This document shows positions 16,566-24,807 of a stretch of 34,191 nt of DNA, piece after piece (positions within the stretch are counted from its first letter, which is position 1; each line of letters begins with the position of its first letter). A program made the position numbers and the translations under genes. The notes beneath the pieces were generated by a model. The model did no database searches, had not been told where the DNA came from, and was given only the letters and a program-made list of their open reading frames with translations. The stretch comes from DASPOF01 sp035626155 (GTDB lineage Bacteria; Desulfobacterota; Binatia; Binatales; Binataceae), in contig DASPOF010000039.1 in assembly GCA_035626155.1 (NCBI GenBank), positions 1 through 34,191 of the forward strand. The letters run 5' to 3'.

Positions 16566-18260
16566 ATGCTTCGTCCACGTGACCGCGCACGCTTGCGAAC
16601 CTCGATAGGCCTGCTTGCAGGCGCCATCGCGATCGCGCTGGCATCCGGCGCTCTTGCGGCTGCGCCCGTGGCCGACTCGTCGGTCCACGCGCAGCACGCG
16701 ATGGTCGTGTCGGAGAGCCAGCCGGCGTCGCTCGCGGGCATCGAAATTCTCAACAAGGGCGGCAACGCAATCGACGCCGCATGCGCGACCGCGCTCGCAA
16801 CCGGCGTGACCAACGCCAGTTCGTGCGGGATCGGCGGCGGCGGCTTCATGCTCATTTACCTGGCAAGCACGGGCAAGATTTACGCGCTCGATTACCGCGA
16901 ATGCGCTCCGCTCAAGGCGACCGAGAACATGTATGTCCGCGACGGCAAGCCCGACGAGATGCTTGCCCGCTCGGGGCCGCTCGCCGTGGCGGTGCCGGGC
17001 GAGATCGCGGGAATCGACGCGGCGCTGAAGCGGTTCGGCACGATGAAGTTTCACGAGGTCGCCGCGCCCGCCATCAAGCTCGCGCGCGACGGTTTCGCGC
17101 TCGAACCGCCGGTCTCACGGGAGCTGCCGCTGATGGCGTCCGAGCTTAAGAAGGACCCTGGCCTCGCCGCGATTTTTTTCCGCCCCGATGGCACGCCCGC
17201 GAAAACAGGCGAGTCGATCCACGAAAAGGAACTCGCCGCGACGCTCGAGGCGCTCGGCGACGATCCTGCCCACAAATTCTATAACGGCCAGGTCGCAACG
17301 GACCTCGCGGCATTCGTGCAGGAGCACGGCGGAATCTTGAGCGCCGATGACCTCGCGAAGTACCAGCCGATCTGGCGCGAGCCGCTCCATCGCGCGTTCC
17401 AGGGCTACGAGATCTATGTGATGCCGCCGCCATCGTCGGGCGGCGTGCTGTTGGAGATGCTCGGGATGCTCGAGCCGGGCCACCTCGGCGGACTCGGCGT
17501 CGACTCGCCGCCCTATCTCGCCCGTCTGATCGAGATCATGCGCCAGGGGTTCATCGATCGCGACCAGTATGGCGACCCGGACTTCGTCCATGTGCCGATC
17601 GACACGTTGCTCTCGGCCGAGCATATCAACGAGGCGCGCGAACGCGCGCTCCATCATTCGGCCGCCCAACCGGCCCAGCCGCACGATCACGGCACGGCGA
17701 ACCTGCTGGTAGTCGATAAGGACGGCAACGTCGCCGCGCTCACTACCACCATCAACACGCCGTTCGGAGCCAGGATGATGGTGCCGAAGCTCGGGATCAT
17801 CCTGAACGACGAAATGGACGACTTCGCGGTGGCGCCGGGCGTCGCGAATGCGTTTCACCTTGCCGGCGCGCAGCCCAATGCGATCGCGCCGGGCAAACGG
17901 CCGCTCTCCTCGATGTCGCCGATGATCGCCATCCGAAAAGGAAAACCGATGATGACCGCGGGCGGTTCGGGCGGTCCGGCAATCCTCTCGGGCGTCCTCC
18001 AGGTCACACTCAACATTCTCGTGTCGCATCTCGGACCCGCAGAGGCGATTGAAACGCCGCGCGTGCATGAGCAGGCATCGCCGGATGTCGTCGCGGTCGA
18101 AGAAGCGATGCCCGCAAAGACGCGCGCGGCGCTCGATAAAATGGGATACCAGATCAGGCCCGTGCGCGGGCTCGGCGCGGTCGGCGCAATCACGATTGCG
18201 CCCGGCAACCTGCGCGCCGACTTCGACCATCGCAAGAGCGGCGCCGCGATTGGAAATTGA
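16566..18260 (+). CDS. ggt: Gamma-glutamyltranspeptidase
   Basis: This periplasmic enzyme cleaves the gamma-glutamyl bond of glutathione and transfers or hydrolyses the glutamyl group; it matures by self-cleavage. The 564 residues match the family. A Sec signal peptide is clear (charged RDRARLR, then a hydrophobic run, cleavage near ALA-A at about 32). The autocatalytic threonine at the start of the small subunit fits T377 in HGTANLLVVDKDGNV, followed by INTPFGARM, LNDEMDDF and the hallmark PLSSMSP, then GGSGGPAIL as the oxyanion loop. The large-subunit motifs GGNAIDAACATALA and GIGGGGFMLIY are present too. The usp terminator separates it from upstream genes; its TGA overlaps the TTG that can start the next gene. 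It may salvage glutathione or gamma-glutamyl compounds. Confidence 0.95.
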   Translation: MLRPRDRARLRTSIGLLAGAIAIALASGALAAAPVADSSVHAQHAMVVSESQPASLAGIEILNKGGNAIDAACATALATGVTNASSCGIGGGGFMLIYLASTGKIYALDYRECAPLKATENMYVRDGKPDEMLARSGPLAVAVPGEIAGIDAALKRFGTMKFHEVAAPAIKLARDGFALEPPVSRELPLMASELKKDPGLAAIFFRPDGTPAKTGESIHEKELAATLEALGDDPAHKFYNGQVATDLAAFVQEHGGILSADDLAKYQPIWREPLHRAFQGYEIYVMPPPSSGGVLLEMLGMLEPGHLGGLGVDSPPYLARLIEIMRQGFIDRDQYGDPDFVHVPIDTLLSAEHINEARERALHHSAAQPAQPHDHGTANLLVVDKDGNVAALTTTINTPFGARMMVPKLGIILNDEMDDFAVAPGVANAFHLAGAQPNAIAPGKRPLSSMSPMIAIRKGKPMMTAGGSGGPAILSGVLQVTLNILVSHLGPAEAIETPRVHEQASPDVVAVEEAMPAKTRAALDKMGYQIRPVRGLGAVGAITIAPGNLRADFDHRKSGAAIGN

Positions 18261-20062
18261 TTCGCCGCTGGCGAGGGCTAAGCCTCATTTCGCGCGGTGG
18301 CTCGCTCCCGATAAACTCGTCGATCGTGTCTGAATCAGGTGCAGCCGGCGGGGCGTCCCGTTCGAGCGCGATCGATAGCGCGGCCCACGATAGGTCCGAG
18401 TCGCGCGCGCGCGGCCTGGTGGTCGCGGGGACATCCGCGCTCGCCGCGGCCGTCTTCTTCTTTCATCTTGGGCGCTACGGGCTGTGGGAACCGGACGAGG
18501 CGCGTTACGCGGAAATCGCTCGCGAGGTGGTTGAAAGCGGAAATCTTCTGCTTCCGCATCTCAATTACGTGCTCTACCTGGAAAAGCCGCCGCTGCTCTA
18601 TTGGCTGACCGCCGCATCGTTTCGATTGTTCGGTCAAAGCGAGTTTGCGGCGCGCTTCTTCGTCGCTGCGTTCGCGGTGGCCGGGGTCGCCGCCACGTCG
18701 TACTTCGCCGCTCGCGCCTTCGGACGCCGCCACGCGATCCTCGCCGGCGCGATCCTCGCAACCACGCCGCTATACGCCGTAATGGCGCAGGTGCTGACCA
18801 CCGACATGCTGCTCGCTGCGCTGGTGACGGTCGCGATGTTCTCGCTGTACCTGCATTGGCTTGAGGGCGGCGCGTGGTGCTGGCTGGGATACATCGCGAT
18901 TGCACTCGGCATCCTTACCAAGGGTCCGGTCGCGGCGGCGCTGCCGATTCTAACCGTCGCGATTTTTCTTGCATGGCAGCGCGAGCTTCGCGGAGCGGTG
19001 CGCCGGTTCCATGCGGTGGCGGGACTGGCGCTGGTGGCGATCGCCGCGGCGCCATGGTTCATCGCGACCTCGCTTCGCGTTGCGGGTTTCTTCGATTTCT
19101 ATTTCGCCGGCGAACACTTCCGGCGGATTTTCGAGCCTTCCTACAGTCATGGCGAACCGATCTGGTTCTATCTTCCGGTGCTCGCGGCCGGTCTTCTGCC
19201 GTGGTCGATGCTCGTGCCGTTGTTCACCTGGCGCGCGATGACGCCGAATCCCGCGCGGCGGTTCTGCCTGGCCGCGTCCGCGGTGGTCATCGGATCGTTT
19301 TCGCTCGCCAGCGCGAAACTGATTCCGTACGTTCTGCCGGCCGCCGCTCCGATCGCCGTCCTTATCGCCGACGGCATCATCTCCTGCGCATGGCCTGCGC
19401 GCGCGGGCGAGCCCGGGCTGCGGCCGCCGGACTCGCGGATTCTCGCGGAGGCAGGCCCCCTGCTCGGGCTGCTCGGCGCGGGCGCGATCGCGGCTGCAGC
19501 CAGCGCGGGCCGATTTCACTCGCCATACGTGATCGAGGTGCGTCCCGCCCTTTATGCGGTCGGGGCGATAATGGCGGTTGGTGGCGCGGTCACCTTGGCC
19601 GCGTTCATGATGCGGCGCACGCGGGCCGTCCTTGCGGCGATCGTGGTCGCGATGGCGGCGGCGCTTGCGGCGGGAACCTGGGCGCGAATCGAGGCTGAGC
19701 CGCTGCGCTGCTACGCCGGGCTTGGGCGGTCGCTCTCAGAGCGCGCACCAAACGCGACCGTGATTTGCTACCATCGCTATGTCCAGTCGCTGCCGTTCTA
19801 CACGCGCCGCCGCGTCATCCTGGTCGGCCCGCAGAGCGAACTGCGGTTCGGCGCCGAGCGAGCGCCCGACGCAGGCGACTACTTTTTCAAGAGCGATGCG
19901 GAATTGCTGCGGCTGTGGGACGAGCCGGGAGAGAAAGTGCTCGTCATCGATGAGCCCGACCTGGGGCGGCTCGGCGCGCGGCTGGGCAATTTCGCCATCA
20001 TCGGCGCCGAGCACCAAAAACGCGCGATCCTGAAACGCAATGAACGAGTCACCAGCAATTGA
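18257..20062 (+). CDS. ArnT-like GT-C glycosyltransferase (GT83/PMT family)
   Basis: A 601-residue protein with about 12 hydrophobic segments and a soluble periplasmic C-terminal domain (about 490-601). Near TM1 it has GLWEPDEARYAEIAREVVES, then YLEKPPLLYWLTAASFRLFG: the DE.RYAEI and EKPPL.YWL signatures of ArnT, which moves 4-amino-arabinose from undecaprenyl phosphate to lipid A. The acidic pair in the first loop is the expected catalytic or metal site. The start is uncertain: a TTG at 18257 overlaps the ggt stop, while a GTG at 18326 gives a less odd N-terminus; neither has a good ribosome site. It overlaps the next gene by 23 bp. Given HpnL-, HpnJ- and HpnI-type genes downstream, it may act on a hopanoid or another lipid rather than lipid A; that is inference. 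Confidence 0.85.
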   Translation: MIRRWRGLSLISRGGSLPINSSIVSESGAAGGASRSSAIDSAAHDRSESRARGLVVAGTSALAAAVFFFHLGRYGLWEPDEARYAEIAREVVESGNLLLPHLNYVLYLEKPPLLYWLTAASFRLFGQSEFAARFFVAAFAVAGVAATSYFAARAFGRRHAILAGAILATTPLYAVMAQVLTTDMLLAALVTVAMFSLYLHWLEGGAWCWLGYIAIALGILTKGPVAAALPILTVAIFLAWQRELRGAVRRFHAVAGLALVAIAAAPWFIATSLRVAGFFDFYFAGEHFRRIFEPSYSHGEPIWFYLPVLAAGLLPWSMLVPLFTWRAMTPNPARRFCLAASAVVIGSFSLASAKLIPYVLPAAAPIAVLIADGIISCAWPARAGEPGLRPPDSRILAEAGPLLGLLGAGAIAAAASAGRFHSPYVIEVRPALYAVGAIMAVGGAVTLAAFMMRRTRAVLAAIVVAMAAALAAGTWARIEAEPLRCYAGLGRSLSERAPNATVICYHRYVQSLPFYTRRRVILVGPQSELRFGAERAPDAGDYFFKSDAELLRLWDEPGEKVLVIDEPDLGRLGARLGNFAIIGAEHQKRAILKRNERVTSN

Positions 20063-21029
20063 GCCGATCGAACCGGCGCAAGCACCGCCCCCGCCCGTGC
20101 ATCCGTACCGCGCCTTCGCGTTCCGCGCCGGACTCGGGTTTGCGGTGGTGGCGTTCCTGCTCTGGCACTTCGATGCGCGTCCGGTGCTGCGCGTTCTCGC
20201 GCGCGAGAAGCTCGGACATTTCGCCGCGACGGTTGCGCTCTACGTCGCAAGCCAGGTGATGTCGTCATACCGGTGGAGCCTGCTCGCGGGCCTGTTGCAG
20301 GTGCGCGGGCGATATTCGGAATTCCTCGCCTACTACTTCGTCGGGACATTCACCAACCTGTTTGTGCCGGGACTGGTCGGCGGAGATGCGGCACGGGCGA
20401 TTTATCTGGGCCGCCGCCATGATCGCATGGGCGAGGCGGTTGCGTCGGTGATTGCCGATCGCGGCATCGGACTGGTGGCGCTGTTCTGGTTCGCCGCCGC
20501 AGTCGCGATTTTTCTCAATCGCTCGGCGCTGCCGCCGTCGGTGATTCGTCCGACGATTGCCGTGGGAGCGGTCGCGATGCTGGGTTATCTGGCCGCGCCG
20601 TATCTCGTCCGACTCACCCGTTATGCGCCGGCGAGGCTGCGCGCGGCAGCCGAAGTCGCAACCCCGTACCTGCTCCATCCGCAATCGCTGATTCCCGCGA
20701 TCGTGCTGTCCGTGCTGCTCCAGGCGTCGCTCGCCGTATGCCAATGGCTGCTCGCGTGCGGACTCGGACTTGAGACCCCGCTGTCGCTCTTTCTCCTTTG
20801 CGTTCCGATCGCCAACGTATTCGCGAGCGTCCCGCTCACTCTGAACGGACTGGGCATCCGCGAGACGGCGTACCTGGTGCTTTTCGGGATGGCGGGGGTC
20901 GCGCGGCAGGATGCGATCGCGCTCGGATTGCTCTGGTTCGCGGCGACCATCCTGGGCGGCCTCGTCGGCGGCATCGCGTTCGTCAGAACGCCGATGCCGG
21001 TGCTCGTCGCGGCGAAAAGCAAGCGATAA
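20040..21029 (+). CDS. HpnL/YbhN-like membrane protein (lysylphosphatidylglycerol synthase TM family)
   Basis: A 329-residue protein with a proline-rich N-terminus (about 1-24) and seven to eight transmembrane segments. Family landmarks are seen: YRWSLLAGLLQVRGRYSEF, then FVGTFTNLFVPGLVGGDAARAIYL (the conserved G..fN.f.PG..GGD..R block), ASVIADRGIGL, and near the end VPLTLNGLGIRETAYLVLF (the P....GiGirE pattern). The fold is that of the UPF0104/MprF transmembrane domain, proposed to flip or bind lipids. HpnL, a hopanoid-cluster member, belongs to this family, and the neighbouring hpnJ and hpnI support that reading. It overlaps the ArnT-like gene by 23 bp, so the two are translationally linked. 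Confidence 0.8.
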   Translation: MNESPAIEPIEPAQAPPPPVHPYRAFAFRAGLGFAVVAFLLWHFDARPVLRVLAREKLGHFAATVALYVASQVMSSYRWSLLAGLLQVRGRYSEFLAYYFVGTFTNLFVPGLVGGDAARAIYLGRRHDRMGEAVASVIADRGIGLVALFWFAAAVAIFLNRSALPPSVIRPTIAVGAVAMLGYLAAPYLVRLTRYAPARLRAAAEVATPYLLHPQSLIPAIVLSVLLQASLAVCQWLLACGLGLETPLSLFLLCVPIANVFASVPLTLNGLGIRETAYLVLFGMAGVARQDAIALGLLWFAATILGGLVGGIAFVRTPMPVLVAAKSKR

Positions 21030-21115
21030 CCGGACTTGAGGGGCCGCCCCCTTGCGATCGCAATCGCAGCCGGGCGAATCGCCGCGATTCACGAAGCCTT
21101 ATTTCCGACTTAACC

Positions 21116-21144
21116 TTGCGTTCGCGGACACTGGTTTGTATAGT
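21116..21144 (+). promoter_or_regulatory. Sigma-70-type promoter for hpnJ
   Basis: TTGCGT (21116-21121) and TATAGT (21139-21144) are separated by an ideal 17 bp. A start near 21151 would leave a ~34-nt leader before hpnJ. The motif GACTTAACC (21107-21115) abuts the -35 element; a near-identical GACTTAAACC overlaps the -35 of hpnI. This suggests that hpnJ can be transcribed separately from the two genes upstream. Confidence 0.5.
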
Positions 21145-21184
21145 CGGGACTGACCAAGCGGACAGGGCCGGAGTTGCTGCATTT

Positions 21185-22636
21185 ATGGACTACATGAAGA
21201 CCCTCTTCCTCAACCCGCCGTCATACGACGACTTCGATGGTGGCGCAGGCTCCCGCTATCAGGCGACTCGCGAGGTCTGGTCGTTCTGGTACCCGACGTG
21301 GCTCGCCTATCCCGCCGGGTTGATTCCCGGGGCGCGGCTGCTCGACGCGCCGCCTCACCATTACAGCGTCGAGATGACGATCAACGAGGCGAAGAATTAC
21401 GACCTCATCGTGCTTCACACCTCGACGCCGTCGCTTAAGGCGGACATGCGGACCGCCGAGGCGATCAAAGCCGCGAACCCGAACTCCATCATCGCCTTCG
21501 TCGGTGGTCATCCAACCGCCCGTCCCGACGAGGTGCTCAAGCTCTCGGCCGCGGTCGATATCGCAGGACGCAAGGAGTTCGACTACTCGATGGTCGAGGT
21601 CGCCCGGGGTATCGAGTGGGAGAAGATCGGCGGAATCAGCTACCGCAGGAACGGCGCGATTCATCACAACCCGGACCGTCAGCCGCTCACCGACGACGAA
21701 CTCGACGAACTCCCGTTCGTGACCGAGGTGTACGAGCGCAATCTCGATTACCTGAAGTACAACAGCCCGTATTGCCAGTACCCGTACGTCTCGATGTACA
21801 CGGGGCGCGGATGCCCGGCGCGATGCACGTTCTGCCTGTGGCCGCAGGTAACGCAGGGCCATCGCTACCGCGTGCGCAGCCCCGAGAACGTGTTCGAGGA
21901 AGTGTCGGCGATGAAGTCGAAGTTCCCGAAGATGAAGGAGCTGTTCTTCGACGACGACACGTTCACCGCCGATCCGGCTCGCGCGCGCAGGATCGCCGAG
22001 CTGCTCAAGCCGCTTGGGATCACGTGGTCCACCAACTCGCGCGCCAACGTCGATTACGAGACCCTGAAGATCATGAAGGAAGGAGGGCTCAGGCTCTTCG
22101 TCGTTGGCTATGAGAGCGGCAATGCGGAGATTCTGAAGAACATCAGGAAGGGCGTGCGCCTGGATCGCGCGCGCCGCTTCACCCGCGATTGCCACGAACT
22201 CGGCATCCTCATCCACGGCACCTTCATCCTGGGCCTTCCCGGCGAGACCCGGGAAACGATCGAAGAGTCGATGCGGTTTGCGCGGGAGATGGATTGCGAA
22301 ACCATCCAGGTCTCGCTCGCATCGCCATACCCGGGCACCGAGCTGTTCGAGTACGTCACTCGAAACGGTTATCTCGCGGTCGACCCGCTGCTCGATGAGT
22401 CCGGCTACCAGAAGTGCACGATCACCTATCCCGGGCTCTCCAACGATGAGATCTACGCCGCGGTCGAGCGTTTCTATCGCAGCTTCTATTTCCGGCCGCG
22501 CTACATCTTCAAGTCGGTCAGGAAGATGATGACCTCGACCGAGGAGACCAAGCGGCTGCTGAAGGAAGGGGTGCAGTTCCTCGCGGCGATGCGGCAGCGG
22601 CGCAACCAACTCGAGCAGAATCAATCGGCCTCCTGA
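21185..22636 (+). CDS. hpnJ: Hopanoid biosynthesis radical SAM protein HpnJ
   Basis: In bacteria that make cyclitol-ether hopanoids, HpnJ is the radical SAM enzyme that converts the glucosamine head group of bacteriohopanetetrol to the cyclitol form. The 483-residue protein has an N-terminal cobalamin-binding-like domain (about 1-150, containing LIVLHTSTPS and AFVGGHPTARP). The radical SAM core has the 4Fe-4S motif CPARCTFC (C210, C214, C217) preceded by YTGRG, then LFFDDDTFTAD, GLRLFVVGYESG and HGTFILGLPGET. The opening KTLFLNPPSYDDFDGG with the following ATRE and WYP.WLAYPAG blocks are what I recall of HpnJ specifically. The ATG at 21185 has GGAG 11 bases upstream; a second ATG three codons in (21194) is possible. 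The frame is open back to 20798, but that part overlaps hpnL. HpnI follows. Confidence 0.9.
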   Translation: MDYMKTLFLNPPSYDDFDGGAGSRYQATREVWSFWYPTWLAYPAGLIPGARLLDAPPHHYSVEMTINEAKNYDLIVLHTSTPSLKADMRTAEAIKAANPNSIIAFVGGHPTARPDEVLKLSAAVDIAGRKEFDYSMVEVARGIEWEKIGGISYRRNGAIHHNPDRQPLTDDELDELPFVTEVYERNLDYLKYNSPYCQYPYVSMYTGRGCPARCTFCLWPQVTQGHRYRVRSPENVFEEVSAMKSKFPKMKELFFDDDTFTADPARARRIAELLKPLGITWSTNSRANVDYETLKIMKEGGLRLFVVGYESGNAEILKNIRKGVRLDRARRFTRDCHELGILIHGTFILGLPGETRETIEESMRFAREMDCETIQVSLASPYPGTELFEYVTRNGYLAVDPLLDESGYQKCTITYPGLSNDEIYAAVERFYRSFYFRPRYIFKSVRKMMTSTEETKRLLKEGVQFLAAMRQRRNQLEQNQSAS

Positions 22637-22642
22637 CGCGCG

Positions 22643-22673
22643 CTTAAACCCGCCGCGCCTGACTTAAACCGCC
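22643..22673 (+). repeat. Direct repeat CTTAAACC(C)GCC upstream of hpnI
   Basis: CTTAAACCCGCC (22643-22654) recurs as CTTAAACCGCC (22663-22673), start to start 20 bp apart, roughly two helical turns. The second copy overlaps the -35 element of the putative hpnI promoter and is followed by GGCGG, giving the small inverted repeat CCGCC-AC-GGCGG (22669-22680). The arrangement looks like a regulator binding site; no regulator gene is in the cluster. Confidence 0.4.
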
Positions 22674-22688
22674 ACGGCGGCTTATACT
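22659..22688 (+). promoter_or_regulatory. Sigma-70-type promoter for hpnI
   Basis: CTGACT (22659-22664) and TATACT (22683-22688) are separated by 18 bp, giving a start near 22695 and a leader of about 16 nt. The -10 is five of six, the -35 four of six. The spacer holds the CCGCC-AC-GGCGG inverted repeat. Confidence 0.42.
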
Positions 22689-22710
22689 CGGGGGCGGTCC
22701 ATCTCGCGAA

Positions 22711-23868
22711 ATGAGAGTACTCGAGCTTCTGTCGGCCGCAGGCGTGATCTGTTCGCTCGCCTACTATGTAGCCGCATCGCTGGCCGCGCGCAGCTTCGCG
22801 CGGCGCGCCCGCGCTCAGGCGCCTGCGCTCCCCAAGCTTCCGCCGCGCGTCGCGATCCTGAAGCCGCTGCACGGGCTCACGCAGAGCCTGGTCGAGAACG
22901 TTATCAGCTACCTCGAGCTTTCCTACCCGCGGCTCGACTACTTCTTCTCGGTGGAGGGCTACGATGACGCCGCCGCGCAGGTTCCGGCGGCGCTTCGCGC
23001 GCGCTACCAGTTCGCCAATCTCACGCTGGTCGTGGGCGAGGAGCCCGATTGCGCCAATCGAAAGATCGCCAAGGTCATCCGGATGGCCGAGCGCGCCGAC
23101 AAGGCCGAGGTCTTCGTCCTCAGCGACGCGGACGTGTCGGTGGAGCGCGACCATCTAATCCGCGTGATCGGCGAACTCATCGCCGACGAGAAGATCGGGA
23201 TTGTAACCTGCGCTTACCGCGCGCGGCCGCTCGGACCGCTCGGCTCGCGACTCGAGGCGTTGTTCGTGAACACGGATTTCGCGCCGCAGGTGATGCTCTC
23301 GGCGGCGATCGAGCCGATGCGTCACGCGCTCGGCGCAACCATCGCGGTGCGGCGGGCCACGCTCGATGCGATCGGCGGGTTTCGCGCGCTGAAGGACCTC
23401 CTCGCCGACGATTTCTATCTGGGCCGGATGGCCGCGGAACGCGGATGGAAAGTGAGGCTCTCCGATTCGCTGGTCACCGTCGCATGCGAGGAGCGGAGCG
23501 TGGCCGAGTTCTGGAACCATCAGCTCCGCTGGGCGCGCACCTACCGCACCGTGCGCCCGGTGAGCCTCGCCACAATCGCGATCCACGGCCCTTCGTGGGC
23601 GCTCATGTTGATTATCTCGAGCGCGATTAGCCCCCTGTCGCTCGTCGTGCTCGGCATCGTGCTCGCAGCGCGATGTGCGATGGCGGCGTTCCTGCTCGTG
23701 CGCGTGCTCAAGCTGCCCGAATTCGTGCGCGACGTGTGGCTGGTGCCGATCAAGGATCTGCTGATGACCGGGATCTGGTTCGCCAGCCTGGCGGGCAACA
23801 GCGTGATGTGGGCCGGGCGGCGTTACCGGATCATGCGCGGCGGCGCGATGCGCGAGCTTGCGGGCTGA
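22711..23868 (+). CDS. hpnI: Hopanoid biosynthesis glycosyltransferase HpnI (GT21-like)
   Basis: HpnI transfers an N-acetylglucosamine-type sugar to bacteriohopanetetrol before deacetylation by HpnK and rearrangement by HpnJ. The 385-residue protein has an N-terminal membrane anchor (about 5-25), a GT-A domain (45-280) and two or three C-terminal hydrophobic segments (about 290-365). The ceramide glucosyltransferase-like catalytic pattern is complete: VAILKPLHG (48-55), SDAD (138-141, D2), ADD (232-234, D3) and the Q-x-x-R-W motif QLRW (271-274). It sits 74 bp after hpnJ with its own promoter-like sequence, and 14 bp before the EamA-type transporter gene. The expected partner HpnK is not in this window. 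The ATG lacks a strong ribosome site. Confidence 0.9.
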   Translation: MRVLELLSAAGVICSLAYYVAASLAARSFARRARAQAPALPKLPPRVAILKPLHGLTQSLVENVISYLELSYPRLDYFFSVEGYDDAAAQVPAALRARYQFANLTLVVGEEPDCANRKIAKVIRMAERADKAEVFVLSDADVSVERDHLIRVIGELIADEKIGIVTCAYRARPLGPLGSRLEALFVNTDFAPQVMLSAAIEPMRHALGATIAVRRATLDAIGGFRALKDLLADDFYLGRMAAERGWKVRLSDSLVTVACEERSVAEFWNHQLRWARTYRTVRPVSLATIAIHGPSWALMLIISSAISPLSLVVLGIVLAARCAMAAFLLVRVLKLPEFVRDVWLVPIKDLLMTGIWFASLAGNSVMWAGRRYRIMRGGAMRELAG

Positions 23869-23882
23869 ACGCGCGGCGATCG

Positions 23883-24791
23883 ATGGCGCTCTATTTCGCC
23901 CTGGCGGTTCTCGCGAGCACGCTTCTGACCAGCGGGCTCCTCATGATGAAGAGCCGCGCCGCCGCACTGCCAGTGGCGGCCGGGGCGCGGATTCCAAGCG
24001 CGATCCTCGCCTGGATTCGCGACCCGATGTGGTCGGGCGGCCTGCTCATCCAGACGGCCGGCTACGGGCTTTATATCGCCGCACTTACCGGCGCGCCGGT
24101 GTCGATCGTCTCGGTCATGATGCAGGGCGGCATTGCGCTGTTCGTGCTGTTCGCGGTGGTAATCCTGGGCGAGCGCGCGGCGCCCCGCGAGTGGGCCGGC
24201 ATCGGCGCGATCGTCGCCGCAATGCTTCTGCTTGGGCTTTCGCTCACGGCCGGGCAGGCGCAGGGCGCACTCGATGGGCGCTCGCTGCTCGAATTCTCCG
24301 CGCTGCTGGCCGCGCTTGCGCTCTTGCCCATGAGCGCGGCAAGGCTCAAGCGCAACGGGGCGGCCGCGGCGATTTTCTCGGGCGTCGCATTCGGGCTCGG
24401 CGCGCTTTACACCAAGGCGCTGAGTGGGGATTTCCTGGTGCGGCCCGGCTGCGAGATCGCGCTTCGACTCGCAACCGATCCGTACGTCTATTATGCGGTG
24501 ATCGCCAACATCACCGGCATCGTGATGCTTCAGAACGCGTTTCACGCCACCCGCGGAATCATCGCGGCGCCGCTGTCATCGGCGCTTTCGAATCTCGTTC
24601 CGATTGCGGGCGGAATAATCGCGTTCGGCGAACGGCTCCCGGCCGAACCGCTTCCCGCCGCGATGCGAATCCTATCGTTTGCGCTCACGATCGCGGCTGC
24701 CACGCTGATCGCAGGAACCCGCGACGGCGCGATCTCGCCACACCCGGCCCAGGCGCCGCGCACAACCGCGGCCCACGCCGCCCCGGAATAA
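23883..24791 (+). CDS. EamA/DMT-superfamily transporter
   Basis: A 302-residue protein with about nine to ten short hydrophobic helices and the internal two-fold repeat of the drug/metabolite transporter superfamily. The first half ends with VSVMMQGGIALFVLFAVVILGERAAPREWAGIGAIVAAMLLLG in two parts, matching the EamA '..G..lGE.....w.G..li..G' block; the second half ends with LSSALSNLVPIAGGIIAFGERLP, its counterpart. The C-terminal 25 residues are polar. It lies 14 bp after hpnI on the same strand and was probably recruited to the hopanoid genes. ArnE/ArnF, flippases for undecaprenyl-phosphate-aminoarabinose, belong to this superfamily but are half-size, so a lipid-flipping role is only an analogy. 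It converges on the RND gene with a 16-bp gap. Confidence 0.78.
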   Translation: MALYFALAVLASTLLTSGLLMMKSRAAALPVAAGARIPSAILAWIRDPMWSGGLLIQTAGYGLYIAALTGAPVSIVSVMMQGGIALFVLFAVVILGERAAPREWAGIGAIVAAMLLLGLSLTAGQAQGALDGRSLLEFSALLAALALLPMSAARLKRNGAAAAIFSGVAFGLGALYTKALSGDFLVRPGCEIALRLATDPYVYYAVIANITGIVMLQNAFHATRGIIAAPLSSALSNLVPIAGGIIAFGERLPAEPLPAAMRILSFALTIAAATLIAGTRDGAISPHPAQAPRTTAAHAAPE

Positions 24792-24807
24792 TCTCGGCGC
24801 CAGCGGC

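Noticed and set aside
20798..21184. Upstream extension of the hpnJ frame
   Set aside because: It overlaps the hpnL-like gene and has no protein-like character; hpnJ starts with the family's MKTLFLNPPS block at 21185/21194.
21221..22624. 467-codon minus-strand frame opposite hpnJ
   Set aside because: No domain or membrane pattern; HpnJ on the other strand has an intact radical SAM motif.
24792..24807. Terminator between the EamA-type and RND genes
   Set aside because: The 16-bp gap has no inverted repeat or T run.
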